Source of the DNA: Prochlorococcus sp. AG-347-J21
GTDB lineage: Bacteria > Cyanobacteriota > Cyanobacteriia > PCC-6307 > Cyanobiaceae
Assembly: GCA_003281455.1 (NCBI GenBank)
Contig: QCBX01000008.1
Location: 1-64,000 of the forward strand
Direction of reading: 5' to 3'
Length of the DNA stretch: 64,000 bases
Notes under the pieces: generated by a model
What the model saw: the letters and a program-made list of their open reading frames with translations, nothing else
What the model was told of the DNA's origin: nothing
Databases searched by the model: none
Shown here: positions 1 through 12,200 of the stretch, in pieces
How the letters are laid out: the number at the start of each line of letters is the position of its first letter
Numbering within the stretch: position 1 is the first letter of the stretch
Program-made: the position numbers and the translations under genes

Positions 1-1
1 T

Positions 2-397
2 CAAAATATGAATCAACTCTCTAATTACCAGAATGTATTGAGTGATGTTAAGTGTTCACTTGATAATTTAATAAAGAATGCTGTAAAAAAAAATATATCT
101 GAAAGAAATATAATAGTGGATCCTGGAATTGGTTTTTCAAAGGATATAATTCACAATTTGGAAATCTTGAGAAACTTAGATGTACTTAAAAAATGGAATT
201 TACCAATTTTGATAGGTGCATCTAGGAAGAGATTTATAGGAGAAATTTTGAATGAGAAAAATCCCAAAGAAAGGGATATAGGAACACTTGCAATAAGTTG
301 TCTTTGTTCTCAATTTAATATTGACATTGTGAGAGTTCACAACGTCAAACTAAATTATCAAATCCTGAAAGTAGCTGATAGGATTTATAGAAAATAG
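2..397 (+). CDS. folP: Dihydropteroate synthase, C-terminal part (5' end lies outside window)
   Basis: Frame is open to the window edge; IIVDPGIGFSKDIIHNLEILRNL...PILIGASRKRFIG is the DHPS signature. Confidence 0.9.
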   Translation, partial: QNMNQLSNYQNVLSDVKCSLDNLIKNAVKKNISERNIIVDPGIGFSKDIIHNLEILRNLDVLKKWNLPILIGASRKRFIGEILNEKNPKERDIGTLAISCLCSQFNIDIVRVHNVKLNYQILKVADRIYRK

Positions 398-405
398 CAA
401 ATTTA

Positions 406-3400
406 TTATTCTTTAACTCCTTCTATTTTATCCTCTACCTCTTGGTATAGTTCTTTCAACTGTTCTATATTCTCATCTGAAGTTTCCCAATACCCCCTAC
501 CATTGACTTCTAGCAAAGTTCCAACAATTCTTCTGAAACTATTAGGATTAAGATCCATTAATCTTTTCCTCATCTCTTCGTCATTTATAAATGTTTCATT
601 AGTTTCTTCATATACAAAATTATCTACTTGGCCGCTTGTGGCACTCCAACCGAGAGTGTAATTAAGTCTGTTAGAAAGCTCTCTAACTCCTTCGTAGCCG
701 GATTTGAGCATACCTTCATACCACTTAGGATTTAAAAGTTTTGTTCTTGAGTCTAATCTGATAGTTTCTCCAAGTGTTCTAACTTGAGCATTAGAAGTGG
801 TTGTATCTGCTATGTAGCTACTTGGTTCTTTTCCATCATCTCTTAATGTCTTGATCAATTTTGTTGGATCCGAATCAAAATAATGACTAACATCTGTTAA
901 TGAAATCTCTGAAGAATCAAGGTTTTGAAATGTAACATCTGCTGTTTTCATTACTGACTCAAATACCTCTCTTTTTTGATTCATCTCTCCTGGATTATCA
1001 GCATTAAAAGCATATGTTTTTCGTGATAAATACATTTCTTGTAATTCATTTTCTTCCTCCCATGTTGAATTTTCTACGGCTAAATTAACATTTGAACTGT
1101 AACTTCCACTTGCATTAGAGAATACTCTCGCTGAAGCTTCTCTGATAGAAGTTCCTTCTTTTTCTGCTTGTTCAAGTGAATGTTTCCTTACAAAATTAGA
1201 TTCCAATGGTTCATCGGCTTCAGCTGCTAATTTGACTGCCTGATCTATTAATGCCATTTGATTGATAAATAGATCTCTAAATACTCCTGAACAATTAACT
1301 ACTACATCTATTCTTGGCCTACCTAATTCTTCTAAAGGAATTAGTTCTAGTTTGTTAATTCTTCCAACAGAATCTGGTTTTGGTTTTACCCCAACAAACC
1401 ATAAGATTTGTGCAAGTGATTCTCCGTAAGTTTTGATGTTATCAGTACCCCATAAAACACAAGCTATTGTTTCAGGCCAGGTTCCTTGCTCTTCCTTTTG
1501 TCTTTCAATTAATTTGTCAACAACAGACTTTGCTGCAGCTACTGCAGCTGTAGTTGGGATTGATTGAGGATCAAGTGCATGGATATTTTTACCACTGGGC
1601 AAAACACCTGGATTTCTTATTGGATCTCCTCCTGGTCCAGGTAAAACATAATTTCCATCTAGTGCTTTAATGAGGCTATCCATTTCTTTGTCTGCGCAGA
1701 CCTGTTCCAGACAGAAAAGTAAATAATCAAATAATTTATTTAATTCCTTCTGATTAACTTCATTAAATCCATTTAATCTGCAAACTCTTAGCCAAGGGGT
1801 AGGTAGATTTAGACCAAAAACTTTAAGTAAATCGAAAAGTTTGGAAAGAAGTGATTTTTCTAAATAAACTCTGCCATCAACAATTTTTAAAGAGTTGACC
1901 ATCGCAAAAATCGACTCTCTTGCTATCTTTATGATTTTTTCATTTAACTCGACAAATTTAAGATCACCTTTATTATTACCATCATAAATTTGTTCAATAG
2001 TTAGACCAATGGATTCAGCGAGTAATCCAGGAAGAGATCTTAATCCTTCTTGTTCTCTCTCTAAAGATGCAATATTTACAAGTGTTGCAACAGCTTCTTC
2101 TGCTGTTGGAGCTTCTCCAATAGTATGAAGACCGCAAGGTAACAATCTACTTTCAATTTCCATCAACTGTTTATAGACATTACCAACAAATAAATCTCTT
2201 TCATCGATTGATAGTTCTTCTACGTCTTTTGAAGGAAGCTCTACATCTTTGTCAAGGTTGCATTGTTTAGAAGTCTCAACTATTGCATTAACAATTTGAA
2301 TACCCCTGCTATTTTCTCTTAATTGTTGATATGAACCAACGAGCTCACTTAGTTCTTTAAGACCTTTGTAGAGTCCTGCATTTTCCGCTGGAGGAGTCAG
2401 ATAACTAATAGTTGAGGCATATCCTCTTCTCTTCGCAATTGTTGCTTCAGATGGATTATTCGCAGCATAGTAATACAAATTAGGCAATGATCCAATTAGA
2501 GAATCCGGATAGCAAGTTTCACTCATGCCCATCTGCTTCCCAGGCATAAATTCAAGTGAGCCGTGAGTACCAAAATGAAGAACAGCATCAGCACCCCAGA
2601 TTTTTTCTACATACGTATAGTAAGCAGCAAAACCATGATGAGGACTAGCACTTCTTGAATAAAGTAATCTCATGGGGTCACCTTCATAACCGAATGTAGG
2701 TTGAACTCCTATAAAAACATTTCCAAAATGTTTTCCATAGATAAGAAGGTTTTGTCCGTCACTATTAAGGTTCCCAGGAGGTTTACCCCAATTCTCTTCG
2801 AGTCTTTGTGAATATGGCGTGAACTCTTCGTATTCTTTTACTGACATTTTATGAGCAATATTTAACTCTGGAGAGCCATCCATCGCTTCAGGGTTGTTAA
2901 TTACTTTTTCCATTAATTCTTTTGAATTACTTGGAAGTTCATCTATTTGATATCCTTTCGATTTCATTTCAAGAAGTACTCTATAAATTGAACCAAAAAC
3001 ATTCAAGTATGCTGCCGTACCTACATTTCCTTTGTCTGGTGGAAAACTAAATACTGTTATGGCTAATTTTTTATCCTTTCTCTGTTTAACTCTTAAAGTT
3101 GACCATTTGATTGCTCTTTCAGCTATTACATCAACTCGATCTTGGAGGGTATGCGCCTTACCTGTAGCATCGTCACGACCTGAGAGAATAATAGGTTCAA
3201 TAGCACCATCAAGCTCTGGAATTGCAATTTGAAGTGCTACCTGAACAGGGTGTAAACCTAGATCACTATCTTCCCATTCTTTTGTGGTTTGGAAGACTAA
3301 TGGAAGTGCAACCATATAGGGTCTGTTTAACCTTTTTAGGGCTTCAATGGCTTTAGGATGATCTTGTCTCGCTGGCCCACCAACTAGTGCAAAACCTGTT

Positions 3401-4416
3401 AGAGATACAACTCCATCTACTATAGGTTGATCCTTATTTATGGAATCATAATAAAATTCATTAACTGGCTTAGAAAAATCTAGACCCCCACAGAAGATAG
3501 GTAGTACTCTCGCTCCTCTGTATTCCAATTCTTGAATAACAGCAACGTAATGAGCATCATCTCCCGTAACGATATGACTCCTTTGAAGCACTAATCCTAT
3601 TGTTGGAGTTTTGTCATCTTTAGGGTTTATATCTTTCCTATTATTTTCCCAATTTTGATATTCTTTAAGACTTTCAAACATGCAAGGAGCAAGAGGATGC
3701 CAAATTCCTAAATCTGGGAATGTTTCAGGGTCTTGAATTTTGAATTCTTCTATTTGATCTTTGATGATCTCTGATACAGCGTACTTTTCAGAAATCATTA
3801 ACAAGAAGTTTTTTAAGTTCTCAGTGGTACCACCTAACCAGTATTGAAAACTCAGAATAAATGTTCTAGCATCTTGAGCTTTTTCTACTGGTAGATATTT
3901 AAGTATTGAAGGTAATGTATTTAATAACTTCAACATTGAATCTTGGAAACTTGCACCATCAGATTCTTTTTTCTTTTTTATTAAATCTCCTATAATACTT
4001 TTTGATTGACCAAGTTGGGCCATACTAAATGAACCCAGCTTATTTAATCTCATTACCTCTGGCATGGAGGGGAAAACAATTGATGCTTTAAGTTTGTCTT
4101 TAAATGGAGATACTGCATCTACCACTTTTTGAGCAAGGTCTTCAATGAAAATTAGAGAAGCAACGAATATATCTGCATTAGCTATATCTTCTTTAAAATC
4201 TTCAAAATTACTATCATTCCTAAGTTCTTCGATAAGATAGCCGCTTAGGTCTATACCTATTGGCCCATCCATCTGATTTATCGACTTTGCAGCTTCCGTT
4301 AAGGAATTTTGGTATTGTGGCTCAAGGACAACATAAACTGCTTTTATTACAACTTTGTGTTTGTTATCCTCAACAGGAGATACTCTGCGGTTTGCTGAGC
4401 GGACCTGCGTAAACAT
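406..4416 (-). CDS. chlH: Magnesium chelatase subunit H
   Basis: 1336 aa; CobN/Mg-chelatase motifs ([44 protein letters not shown]-type). Confidence 0.95.
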   Translation of the reverse strand: MFTQVRSANRRVSPVEDNKHKVVIKAVYVVLEPQYQNSLTEAAKSINQMDGPIGIDLSGYLIEELRNDSNFEDFKEDIANADIFVASLIFIEDLAQKVVDAVSPFKDKLKASIVFPSMPEVMRLNKLGSFSMAQLGQSKSIIGDLIKKKKESDGASFQDSMLKLLNTLPSILKYLPVEKAQDARTFILSFQYWLGGTTENLKNFLLMISEKYAVSEIIKDQIEEFKIQDPETFPDLGIWHPLAPCMFESLKEYQNWENNRKDINPKDDKTPTIGLVLQRSHIVTGDDAHYVAVIQELEYRGARVLPIFCGGLDFSKPVNEFYYDSINKDQPIVDGVVSLTGFALVGGPARQDHPKAIEALKRLNRPYMVALPLVFQTTKEWEDSDLGLHPVQVALQIAIPELDGAIEPIILSGRDDATGKAHTLQDRVDVIAERAIKWSTLRVKQRKDKKLAITVFSFPPDKGNVGTAAYLNVFGSIYRVLLEMKSKGYQIDELPSNSKELMEKVINNPEAMDGSPELNIAHKMSVKEYEEFTPYSQRLEENWGKPPGNLNSDGQNLLIYGKHFGNVFIGVQPTFGYEGDPMRLLYSRSASPHHGFAAYYTYVEKIWGADAVLHFGTHGSLEFMPGKQMGMSETCYPDSLIGSLPNLYYYAANNPSEATIAKRRGYASTISYLTPPAENAGLYKGLKELSELVGSYQQLRENSRGIQIVNAIVETSKQCNLDKDVELPSKDVEELSIDERDLFVGNVYKQLMEIESRLLPCGLHTIGEAPTAEEAVATLVNIASLEREQEGLRSLPGLLAESIGLTIEQIYDGNNKGDLKFVELNEKIIKIARESIFAMVNSLKIVDGRVYLEKSLLSKLFDLLKVFGLNLPTPWLRVCRLNGFNEVNQKELNKLFDYLLFCLEQVCADKEMDSLIKALDGNYVLPGPGGDPIRNPGVLPSGKNIHALDPQSIPTTAAVAAAKSVVDKLIERQKEEQGTWPETIACVLWGTDNIKTYGESLAQILWFVGVKPKPDSVGRINKLELIPLEELGRPRIDVVVNCSGVFRDLFINQMALIDQAVKLAAEADEPLESNFVRKHSLEQAEKEGTSIREASARVFSNASGSYSSNVNLAVENSTWEEENELQEMYLSRKTYAFNADNPGEMNQKREVFESVMKTADVTFQNLDSSEISLTDVSHYFDSDPTKLIKTLRDDGKEPSSYIADTTTSNAQVRTLGETIRLDSRTKLLNPKWYEGMLKSGYEGVRELSNRLNYTLGWSATSGQVDNFVYEETNETFINDEEMRKRLMDLNPNSFRRIVGTLLEVNGRGYWETSDENIEQLKELYQEVEDKIEGVKE

Positions 4417-4518
4417 TGATTTTCTTTAAGTATTTCTACCAGACTACGAATGAAAAGACGTTATTGTGTGCAATATAAATAGCGTGTAACAACCTTTAAA
4501 AAAAAAATTTTTAAAAAA

Positions 4519-5367
4519 ATGATTGAAAATTCTAAAAAACCTATACCAGTACTAGTATCCGGAGCTTTAGGCAGAATGGGTAGCGAAGTTGTTAATACTG
4601 TATTAAATTCAACAGAATGTGAACTTGTTGCAGCAATCGACATAAACGAAAAGAACAATGGCTCAAATATTTCTGAATTATTGAAGGTAAAAAATTGTGA
4701 TGTTTTTGTTTCAAATGATTTTGAGGGAACTTTATGTTCTATTAGTCAAAATTATAGAAATGAAAAAACCAAACCTGTGCTGGTTGATTTTACTCATCCT
4801 GATTCTGTATATGAAAATACTAGATCAGCTATTGCATATGGTGTATCACCAGTAGTAGGAACTACAGGTCTAAGCCCTTCGCAAATACAAGATTTGTCTG
4901 TTTTTGCTCAGAAAGCATCGGTTGGTTGTGCAATAATTCCTAATTTTTCAGTAGGTATGGTTCTTCTTCAGCAGGCGGCATCTGTAGCTGCAAGGTTTTA
5001 TGACAATATTGAATTAATAGAGATGCATCATAATCAAAAAGCTGATTCTCCAAGTGGGACGTGTATAAAAACTGCAGAAATGATTGAAGAATATCCAAAG
5101 AAATTTAATCAGAATTTAGTAAAAGAGTCTGAGTCATTGAAAGGTGTACGGGGTGGGCTTAGAGATTCAGGAATTAATATACATTCTGTACGATTACCAG
5201 GATTGCTCGCTCATCAGTTAGTAATTATGGGATCTCCAGGTGAAACTTACACAATTAAGCATGACACTATTGATAGAAAAGCCTATATGCCAGGGGTTTT
5301 ACAGGCTATTAAAAAAATTGGAAATTATGAAACTTTAGTTTACGGACTTGAAAAATTGATTTTTTAA
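4519..5367 (+). CDS. dapB: 4-hydroxy-tetrahydrodipicolinate reductase
   Basis: N-terminal [32 protein letters not shown] signature. Confidence 0.95.
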   Translation: MIENSKKPIPVLVSGALGRMGSEVVNTVLNSTECELVAAIDINEKNNGSNISELLKVKNCDVFVSNDFEGTLCSISQNYRNEKTKPVLVDFTHPDSVYENTRSAIAYGVSPVVGTTGLSPSQIQDLSVFAQKASVGCAIIPNFSVGMVLLQQAASVAARFYDNIELIEMHHNQKADSPSGTCIKTAEMIEEYPKKFNQNLVKESESLKGVRGGLRDSGINIHSVRLPGLLAHQLVIMGSPGETYTIKHDTIDRKAYMPGVLQAIKKIGNYETLVYGLEKLIF

Positions 5368-5368
5368 A

Positions 5369-6010
5369 ATGTTAATCCCAATTAATTCAAGTCAAATTTC
5401 AAAACTTATTCCTGCAGTTGGTACAGGAAGTCAATTTAAGTACGCTTTAGGGAATCCGAGAAAAATTCTTCAAAGAGTAATAGTTTCTTCAATTGGTGGA
5501 TTTATCACATTAATTATTAGTTCGACTGGAGATCAAACTAATAATTTCTGGTTATTCCTCTGTGTAGGTTTCTTTTTGTATATCATCTGGGGCCCAATTC
5601 TTGAATCAAGTAGAAAAAATTTGCAATTAAGAAAATATAAATTTTTTTCTATTTTTGATGGCTACATATCAGATATCTATAAAACAGAAAAAATTGAAAG
5701 TTCAAGAGAACAATCTAATAGGCAAGGTCGATTAGAAGTTATCGAAAACAAAAGGACTTGGTTAGTACTTGAATTAGAAGATGAAGATGGTTATTTAGAA
5801 AAATTAAGTTTTCCTATGGAAAATAAGCACAGTCAAATTAAGGTGGGTTCGAGTATTAGATGTTTAGTAACATCTGATAACCGTAATTTTGACAGAGATT
5901 TTTATTTGACCGATGCTTGGCTTCCTGAAATTAACTTATGGGTTGGAGAGTACCCTTATTTATTAAGACCAGCATTTGAGGAAATTTGCTATATTTATTT
6001 GAATAGATAG
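5369..6010 (+). CDS. Conserved cyanobacterial hypothetical protein with membrane segments
   Basis: 213 aa ORF directly after dapB; two hydrophobic segments. Confidence 0.75.
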   Translation: MLIPINSSQISKLIPAVGTGSQFKYALGNPRKILQRVIVSSIGGFITLIISSTGDQTNNFWLFLCVGFFLYIIWGPILESSRKNLQLRKYKFFSIFDGYISDIYKTEKIESSREQSNRQGRLEVIENKRTWLVLELEDEDGYLEKLSFPMENKHSQIKVGSSIRCLVTSDNRNFDRDFYLTDAWLPEINLWVGEYPYLLRPAFEEICYIYLNR

Positions 6011-6029
6011 TTGATGATTATATAATCTG

Positions 6030-7184
6030 ATGAAAAATAAATTCAATTTTAAAATTGTTGGATCAGGTCCCACTGGTTTATTACTTTCAATTGCACTTTC
6101 AAAATTTGATTGCAATATTTTTTTAACAGATTTATTAACAAAAGATAGATTAATTGATAAAGATAAAACTTATGCTATTACTCACTCAACAAGAAAAATC
6201 TTATCTAAATTCAGACTTTGGGAAAAATTAGAACCATTTTTATTTGGCTTTGATACCCTTTCAATTTCAGATAGCGTAACTTCTTCTTTGACCAGCTTAT
6301 CAATTTCTGACTTAGATGATGATATAAGTTCTGCTAAAAATATTGGCTGGGTAGTTAAACACTCCGATCTTATGAACGTATTTTTTCAAGAGATTGATAA
6401 TTATGAAAATATTTTTTTTGTGACGCCACAAAGATTGTTAAGTCAAAAAATATCATTTGATTATCAATTCTTTTCAACAGGCGCAAACTCACTTGATAAG
6501 AAATTGTTAGATTTTTTAAATATAAAAAAATCTTATAGCCAATCTTGTTTAACTTTTAAAGTTTCTCTTAGAGGTCATTGTGAAAAACGAGCTTATGAAA
6601 TTTTTAGAAAAGAAGGCCCACTCGCATTATTGCCTTTAGAAAAAAATTTATATCAAGTAATTTGGACATCTAGTACTTTAAAATCTATTGAAAGATTAAA
6701 TTCTGATAAGAATTTTTTGATGGATAATTTATCAACTATCTTGCCCGATGAATTTAAGTTAGATCAAATAATTGGTGAATTTAATATATTTCCTGTTTCA
6801 TTATCCTTGAATTTACCAGTTCTAAATTTAAAAAAATTTGTTTTTGTAGGTGATGCATTTCATACATTTCATCCTGTGGGTGGTCAAGGTCTAAATAGTT
6901 GTTGGAGAGACGTTAATACTATTTTTGATCTTTTCAATGAAAATATTCCAATTACTAAAATTCATTTGATTTTATTTAAATTTAAGTATCTTTCTAGCAG
7001 GATCCTAGATATTATTTTTACAATTTTTATAACGGACTCTTTGATATCAATTTTTGCAAATAGAAACCTTTTTTTATTACCATTAAGAAGACTTGCATTT
7101 TTACTTTTAAATAATTTTGTCTTTATAAGAAAATTAGTTCTTAACCAAATGACTAAATCTCTCATTTACTCAAGAATTAAATAA
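6030..7184 (+). CDS. FAD-dependent UbiH/Coq6-type hydroxylase
   Basis: IVGSGPTGLLLSIAL N-terminal dinucleotide motif; FVFVGDAFHTFHPVGGQGLNSCWRD FAD motif. Confidence 0.85.
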   Translation: MKNKFNFKIVGSGPTGLLLSIALSKFDCNIFLTDLLTKDRLIDKDKTYAITHSTRKILSKFRLWEKLEPFLFGFDTLSISDSVTSSLTSLSISDLDDDISSAKNIGWVVKHSDLMNVFFQEIDNYENIFFVTPQRLLSQKISFDYQFFSTGANSLDKKLLDFLNIKKSYSQSCLTFKVSLRGHCEKRAYEIFRKEGPLALLPLEKNLYQVIWTSSTLKSIERLNSDKNFLMDNLSTILPDEFKLDQIIGEFNIFPVSLSLNLPVLNLKKFVFVGDAFHTFHPVGGQGLNSCWRDVNTIFDLFNENIPITKIHLILFKFKYLSSRILDIIFTIFITDSLISIFANRNLFLLPLRRLAFLLLNNFVFIRKLVLNQMTKSLIYSRIK

Positions 7185-7189
7185 AACTT

Positions 7190-7387
7190 ATGAATAATTT
7201 CCTTTCTAGAGAGATGATAAATTTTTTGTCAGATGAAATAGGTTTAGATGAGTCATCTATAGAACTTGGTCTAAAATTATCTAAAAAAAATAACATTCCA
7301 TTACCAATCTCATTGTGGAGTTATGGATTGCTAACTATTAAAGAACTTGATAAGTTATATTCATTTTTATTTCAAAAAATGGAATAA
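7190..7387 (+). CDS. DUF2949-like small protein
   Basis: 65 aa; pattern FLSDEIGLDESSIELGL...LPISLWSYGLLTIKELDKL. Confidence 0.65.
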   Translation: MNNFLSREMINFLSDEIGLDESSIELGLKLSKKNNIPLPISLWSYGLLTIKELDKLYSFLFQKME

Positions 7388-7453
7388 TAATACTGTTATA
7401 ATTGAGTTATATTTTAATCAAGAAAAATTACAGTTTTTACTAAAGGAAATAAG

Positions 7454-7951
7454 ATATCAAGGCAATCTATCGAGAAGCTTGACTTATTATTATTAATCTT
7501 AGAAACAATTGATCTAAATGGTATGCATTCCCTTTATGCAATATCAAAAAGACTTAATTTAAATGAGGTTTTGCCAAATAAAGTTACTATTTGGAAATTG
7601 AGGAATAACAATCCATTGAGAAAATCTTATGTGAATAATAATATTAAACTAGAAGAATTTGATGCATTAATTAAAATCACCGTTGAATTGTCTAGATATT
7701 TGTATCCTTACATAAGAGAAATACTTCAATCTAAAGAAGATCTTGAAAAGAATTTAGTTATTTGGAATGATTTTAATAATAGATTTATCGAGTTGATTAA
7801 AGATAGATTTAATATAGATAGTATGAGAGTAAAAAAGCTTCTAAATCATACTGAGAATGATGAATTTATTATTAAGTCTTTGCTAACTTTATCCCTTTGT
7901 ATTTCAAATCAAGGTTCCCAAAAGTTAAAGAATTTTTTATTCGATTTTTAA
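7454..7951 (+). CDS. DUF3038-like protein; start codon uncertain (first ATG is at 7523)
   Basis: Frame open from 7418; SIEKLDLLLLILETIDLNGMHSLYAISKRLNLNE resembles DUF3038 N-terminus; lies immediately before a DUF4335-like gene. Confidence 0.7.
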   Translation: MSRQSIEKLDLLLLILETIDLNGMHSLYAISKRLNLNEVLPNKVTIWKLRNNNPLRKSYVNNNIKLEEFDALIKITVELSRYLYPYIREILQSKEDLEKNLVIWNDFNNRFIELIKDRFNIDSMRVKKLLNHTENDEFIIKSLLTLSLCISNQGSQKLKNFLFDF

Positions 7952-7952
7952 T

Positions 7953-8543
7953 ATGATTCAAAATAAATTATCATTTCATCAATCTTCGGTGAGTCTTGAA
8001 ATAATTGGATTGCCAGATTATTCAAATAATGAAAATAAAGATCAAATTTCAATAATTTCACAATGGAAATTAACCATAATTGATAAACCTCTTATTGAAG
8101 GCAAAATTGAACATTTAGGGCCTATTATGGACGCTTTTTATATTTATTCAAATCTTTTAATTAGTAACGAAATGCCAATATATGAGTCTAAATTAATTGA
8201 TATAAAAACTGACAATCTCAAAATACATAATATTGTTCTGAAAAGCTCTAAACCGAATGTAAAACCATTGACCTTAAAGATTGGTAATGCATTGTTATCT
8301 GATATCATAAATTGTTTTGATCAGTTAAATGAATCATCAAAAGTTAGAAAAATAGAAACTGGTGTATCTAAAAATTTTCCTAAAAAAGTAATATTTTGTT
8401 TTAATAACAAAGTTAAATTTTTCAATTTTATTATTCCGCCTTTTATTGCAATTTTCTCTTTAATTCTATTCTCCTCTACTTTTATTTATTTTTATAATCC
8501 TGTTGAAGATAAAGAAAAAAATATCCTTATAAATCCAAACTAA
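7953..8543 (+). CDS. DUF4335-like protein
   Basis: LSFHQSSVSLEIIGL...QWKLTIID...IEGKIEHLGPIMDAFYIYSNLLIS; C-terminal TM segment. Confidence 0.75.
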   Translation: MIQNKLSFHQSSVSLEIIGLPDYSNNENKDQISIISQWKLTIIDKPLIEGKIEHLGPIMDAFYIYSNLLISNEMPIYESKLIDIKTDNLKIHNIVLKSSKPNVKPLTLKIGNALLSDIINCFDQLNESSKVRKIETGVSKNFPKKVIFCFNNKVKFFNFIIPPFIAIFSLILFSSTFIYFYNPVEDKEKNILINPN

Positions 8544-8632
8544 AAACCCATTAGCATCCTTAATACAAACACGATAGTATAGGTTAATTTATTTTGTGAA
8601 TAATTACTAATTTATTCTTTGACCTTTGATGT

Positions 8633-9001
8633 ATGTCAGATTTAAAAATACCCAATTTGAATATGAATTCTAATAAGTATATTTTTAAAAAAAAATTAAG
8701 TTTAAGAAGAAAATCTAAGAGAAGACTATTAATTGAATCGGCTTTTATGTTTATTTTGAGTCTTTTTTTAGTTTATATAAATTATTTAATACCCAATAAA
8801 AATTTGCTTCTGCAAAATCTACCTAATAACCTAAATAAATCATTTTTATTAATTATTGATCTTTTTTCAAATCTCTATGAAATATTTTTAGTTCTCTTTA
8901 TCTTTATTTCAACAGTTATTACTTTGGTGTTACTATTTGGAACTTTTTTTAGAATATTTAGGATTGTCAAGAGAAAGACAAGACAAATAAGTTATAAATA
9001 A
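8633..9001 (+). CDS. Small hypothetical membrane protein
   Basis: 122 aa, two predicted TM helices and a basic N-terminus. Confidence 0.65.
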   Translation: MSDLKIPNLNMNSNKYIFKKKLSLRRKSKRRLLIESAFMFILSLFLVYINYLIPNKNLLLQNLPNNLNKSFLLIIDLFSNLYEIFLVLFIFISTVITLVLLFGTFFRIFRIVKRKTRQISYK

Positions 9002-9003
9002 TT

Positions 9004-9165
9004 TCAAATTGGTTGCATTAATCCACCGCTACCTGAATCTGAGTCATCATCATCATTTTCTGTTTCTTCTCCTAATAATGCGTATATGCCAAGTACGATT
9101 GATGACAAAATTATTGATAGGGGTAAAATTGCACTTTGGACTCCAATGTCTATATATTCACCCAT
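9004..9165 (-). CDS. Small hypothetical membrane protein (53 aa), not in the supplied ORF track
   Basis: MGEYIDIGVQSAILPLSIILSSIVLGIYALLGEETENDDDDSDSGSGGLMQPI; TM helix plus acidic tail. Confidence 0.6.
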   Translation of the reverse strand: MGEYIDIGVQSAILPLSIILSSIVLGIYALLGEETENDDDDSDSGSGGLMQPI

Positions 9166-9226
9166 GAATTTAAAAAAATTTTTTTAAACCTAACCGAAAT
9201 TAAACTATTTTGCGGATTTTATATAA

Positions 9227-12200
9227 TTATTTAATAATTTGCTCTTTTTTAATTAAAAAGTCTTTGTCAAAATTATTTATTTCTTTTGCAAATATTCTAA
9301 ACCAAAACATTAATTGATCTATTTGATTTTGAATTTCAGTAATTCCTAAACCCCTAATAGTTATTATTGAATATTGTTCGCCTTCATCAAAATCAAATTT
9401 GTTTTGAACACTACTTGGTAATGAATTTTGAAATAATTTATATGTAGATTTCTTTAATTTTGTTTCTATAAGAATGTTTGGTTTTTTGAGTTTAACTTTA
9501 TTAAAACCACATTTTTTTGCAAGTAACTTTAGTCTCATCAACATAATTAATGACTCAACAGCTTTGGGCAAGGTTCCATATCTGTTTACCCAGTCTGTGG
9601 CTAATTCAGTTAATTCATTATCATTTGAGCATTCAGTAGCAGACTTATAAGCTTCAAGCTTTTCTTCCCTGTTTAATATCCATGTTGCTGGTATAAATGC
9701 ATTTATTGGTAAATCTATTTGCGTATCGCTAACTTCTGGTATTTCTTGTCCACTTATCTCTGAGATAGCCTCGTGCAGCATTTCAATGTACAAATCATAC
9801 CCAATAGCATTTACCTTCCCACTTTGTTCTTCTCCTAGTAAACTTCCAACACCTCTTATTTCCATATCTTTCATGGCAAGTTGGTACCCACTTCCAAGTT
9901 CCGAAAAATCTTTTATAGCTCTCAATCTTTGCTTGGCTGAATCATTGATCTTATTTATATTTGGATAAAATAACCATGCATGAGCTTGAACTCCGCTTCT
10001 CCCCACCCTTCCTCTTAGTTGATAAAGTTGAGAAAGTCCAAATTTATGAGAATCTTCAATAATAATTGTATTTACTCTTGGGATGTCTAATCCACTTTCA
10101 ATTATGGTTGTACATATCATAAGATCTACTTCGCCGTTATTGAAGGCAATCATTGCATTTTCAAGATCCGTTTCGTTCATTTGTCCATGAGCAACAATAA
10201 ATTTCAAGTTAGGAAACATATTTTTTAATTTGTTTACAGCTTGATCAATATCAGAAATCCTTGGAACAACATAAAATATTTGACCTCCTCTATCAAGTTC
10301 TTGACTTATTGCGGTTCTTATTACGTCAATATCTATTTCAGATAAATATGTTTTTATTGATCTTCTAGAGGGAGGAGGTGTATTTAGTAAGCTCATTTGT
10401 CTTATTCCAGATAAACTCATATATAGAGTTCTTGGAATAGGAGTTGCAGAAAGTGTTAATACGTCTATATTGTTTTTAATTTTTTTAATTTTCTCCTTTT
10501 GTTTTACTCCAAATCTTTGTTCTTCATCTATAACGAGTAGACCTAAATTTTTTATTTCTATTTCTTTCCCCAAAATTTGGTGTGTTGCTACTACTAAATC
10601 AATCTTATTATTTTTTAAACCGGTATAAATTTCTTTTCTCTCATTAACAGTTTTGAATCTATTGAGTAATGAAACTTTTATTGGGTAAGGTGAAAATCTA
10701 TTATTTATTGTTCTCCAATGTTGCTGAGCTAGGATTGTAGTAGGAGCTAATAATATTACTTGCTTTCCTGATGTAATTGCCTTGAAAATAGCCCTTATAG
10801 CTACCTCTGTTTTACCAAAACCTACATCTCCACAAACCAGTCTATCCATTGGCTTGTCGCTTTCCATATCTGATTTTATTTCTTTTACTGCAGTAATTTG
10901 ATCTGGTGTTGGTTGGTAAGGGAATGATTCCTCTAGTTCATTTTGCCATGGACCATCTTCTGGATATATATGACCCGTAAGTTTCTCTCTCTTTGCATAA
11001 AGTTTTAAAATATCTATAGCAACTTTTTTGATTAGTTTCTTATTTTTCTCTTTTATTCTTTCCCATTCTGTTCCCCCTAATCTGTTTATTTTAGGTTTTA
11101 TTTTTCCGCTTGATCGGTATCTGTTAACGCTACCAAGTTGATCAGCGGCAACACTTATCTTCCCATCTTGATACTGAATAACTAAATAATCTCTTGAATC
11201 CCCAGTTATATTAATTTTTTCTATTTTTAAAAATTTACCTATTCCATGATTTTTATGAACTATAAAATCACCGGGACTAATCTTATTTACATTTATATTT
11301 GAATTGATACTTCTTTTTTTTCTTCTTATGAATACATTATTAAAAAGAGATTGTTGTGAAAATAATTCTTTATCTGTTATCAGGACAACCTTCCATATCG
11401 GAAGATAAAAACCCTCGATTTCATAATTGTTTTTATTTTTTAAAATTAAAGGAGTTGAATTGTTAATTGACTTTAATGCTTCATAAATATCATTAGGATT
11501 GTTTAAGAAGTTTGCATTACATTCGTGCTCAAAAAGTAAAGTCCTAGTTCTCAATGGCTGTGCTGATAATATCCATACTTTTTCATTATTTTTTATATTT
11601 TTATTTATATCATTGGATAATTTTCCTATATTTTTAGAGTATGAATTTAATCTTTTATCGTTTAATAAAAACCTATTATCAATATTGACTTTAGATTCAA
11701 ATTCATAAAATTTTATTAAATTAAAAATTTCTAGTGATTTTAATATTTCGTCAAAACTTAAATGCAAATTAGGTTTTGCCACTAAATTAATGTCATTTCT
11801 TTTAAGGTTTTCATTTAATTCATAAGCACAATTATCAAAATTACTTTCTGAATCTAGACACCAATTTTTCGCAAATTTTTTACAATCTTCTAATTCATCA
11901 ATAACAAGAATTGTTTCACTATTTAAAAAATCTATTATATTTGAGGGTTCTTTTTCAATTATTCCTAAATAACGATCAAGATTATTTTTATTTGTATCTT
12001 CTGAATTAAAAATACTGTTCTTAGATAAATTATTTAACTTATCTTTTATTAGCAAATCAAATCCAGCCTGTATTATTTCAATATTATTGATACTTTCAAA
12101 AGTTTTCTGTGAATTGGGATCATATTCTCTTATTTTTTCAATTACATTATCAAAAAATTCTAATCTTACAGGAAACTCATTATTGACAGGATAAATATCT

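Noticed and set aside
4461-4658. Minus-strand 65-aa ORF overlapping the dapB start
   Set aside because: Antisense to dapB N-terminus and the chlH-dapB promoter region; no coding support.
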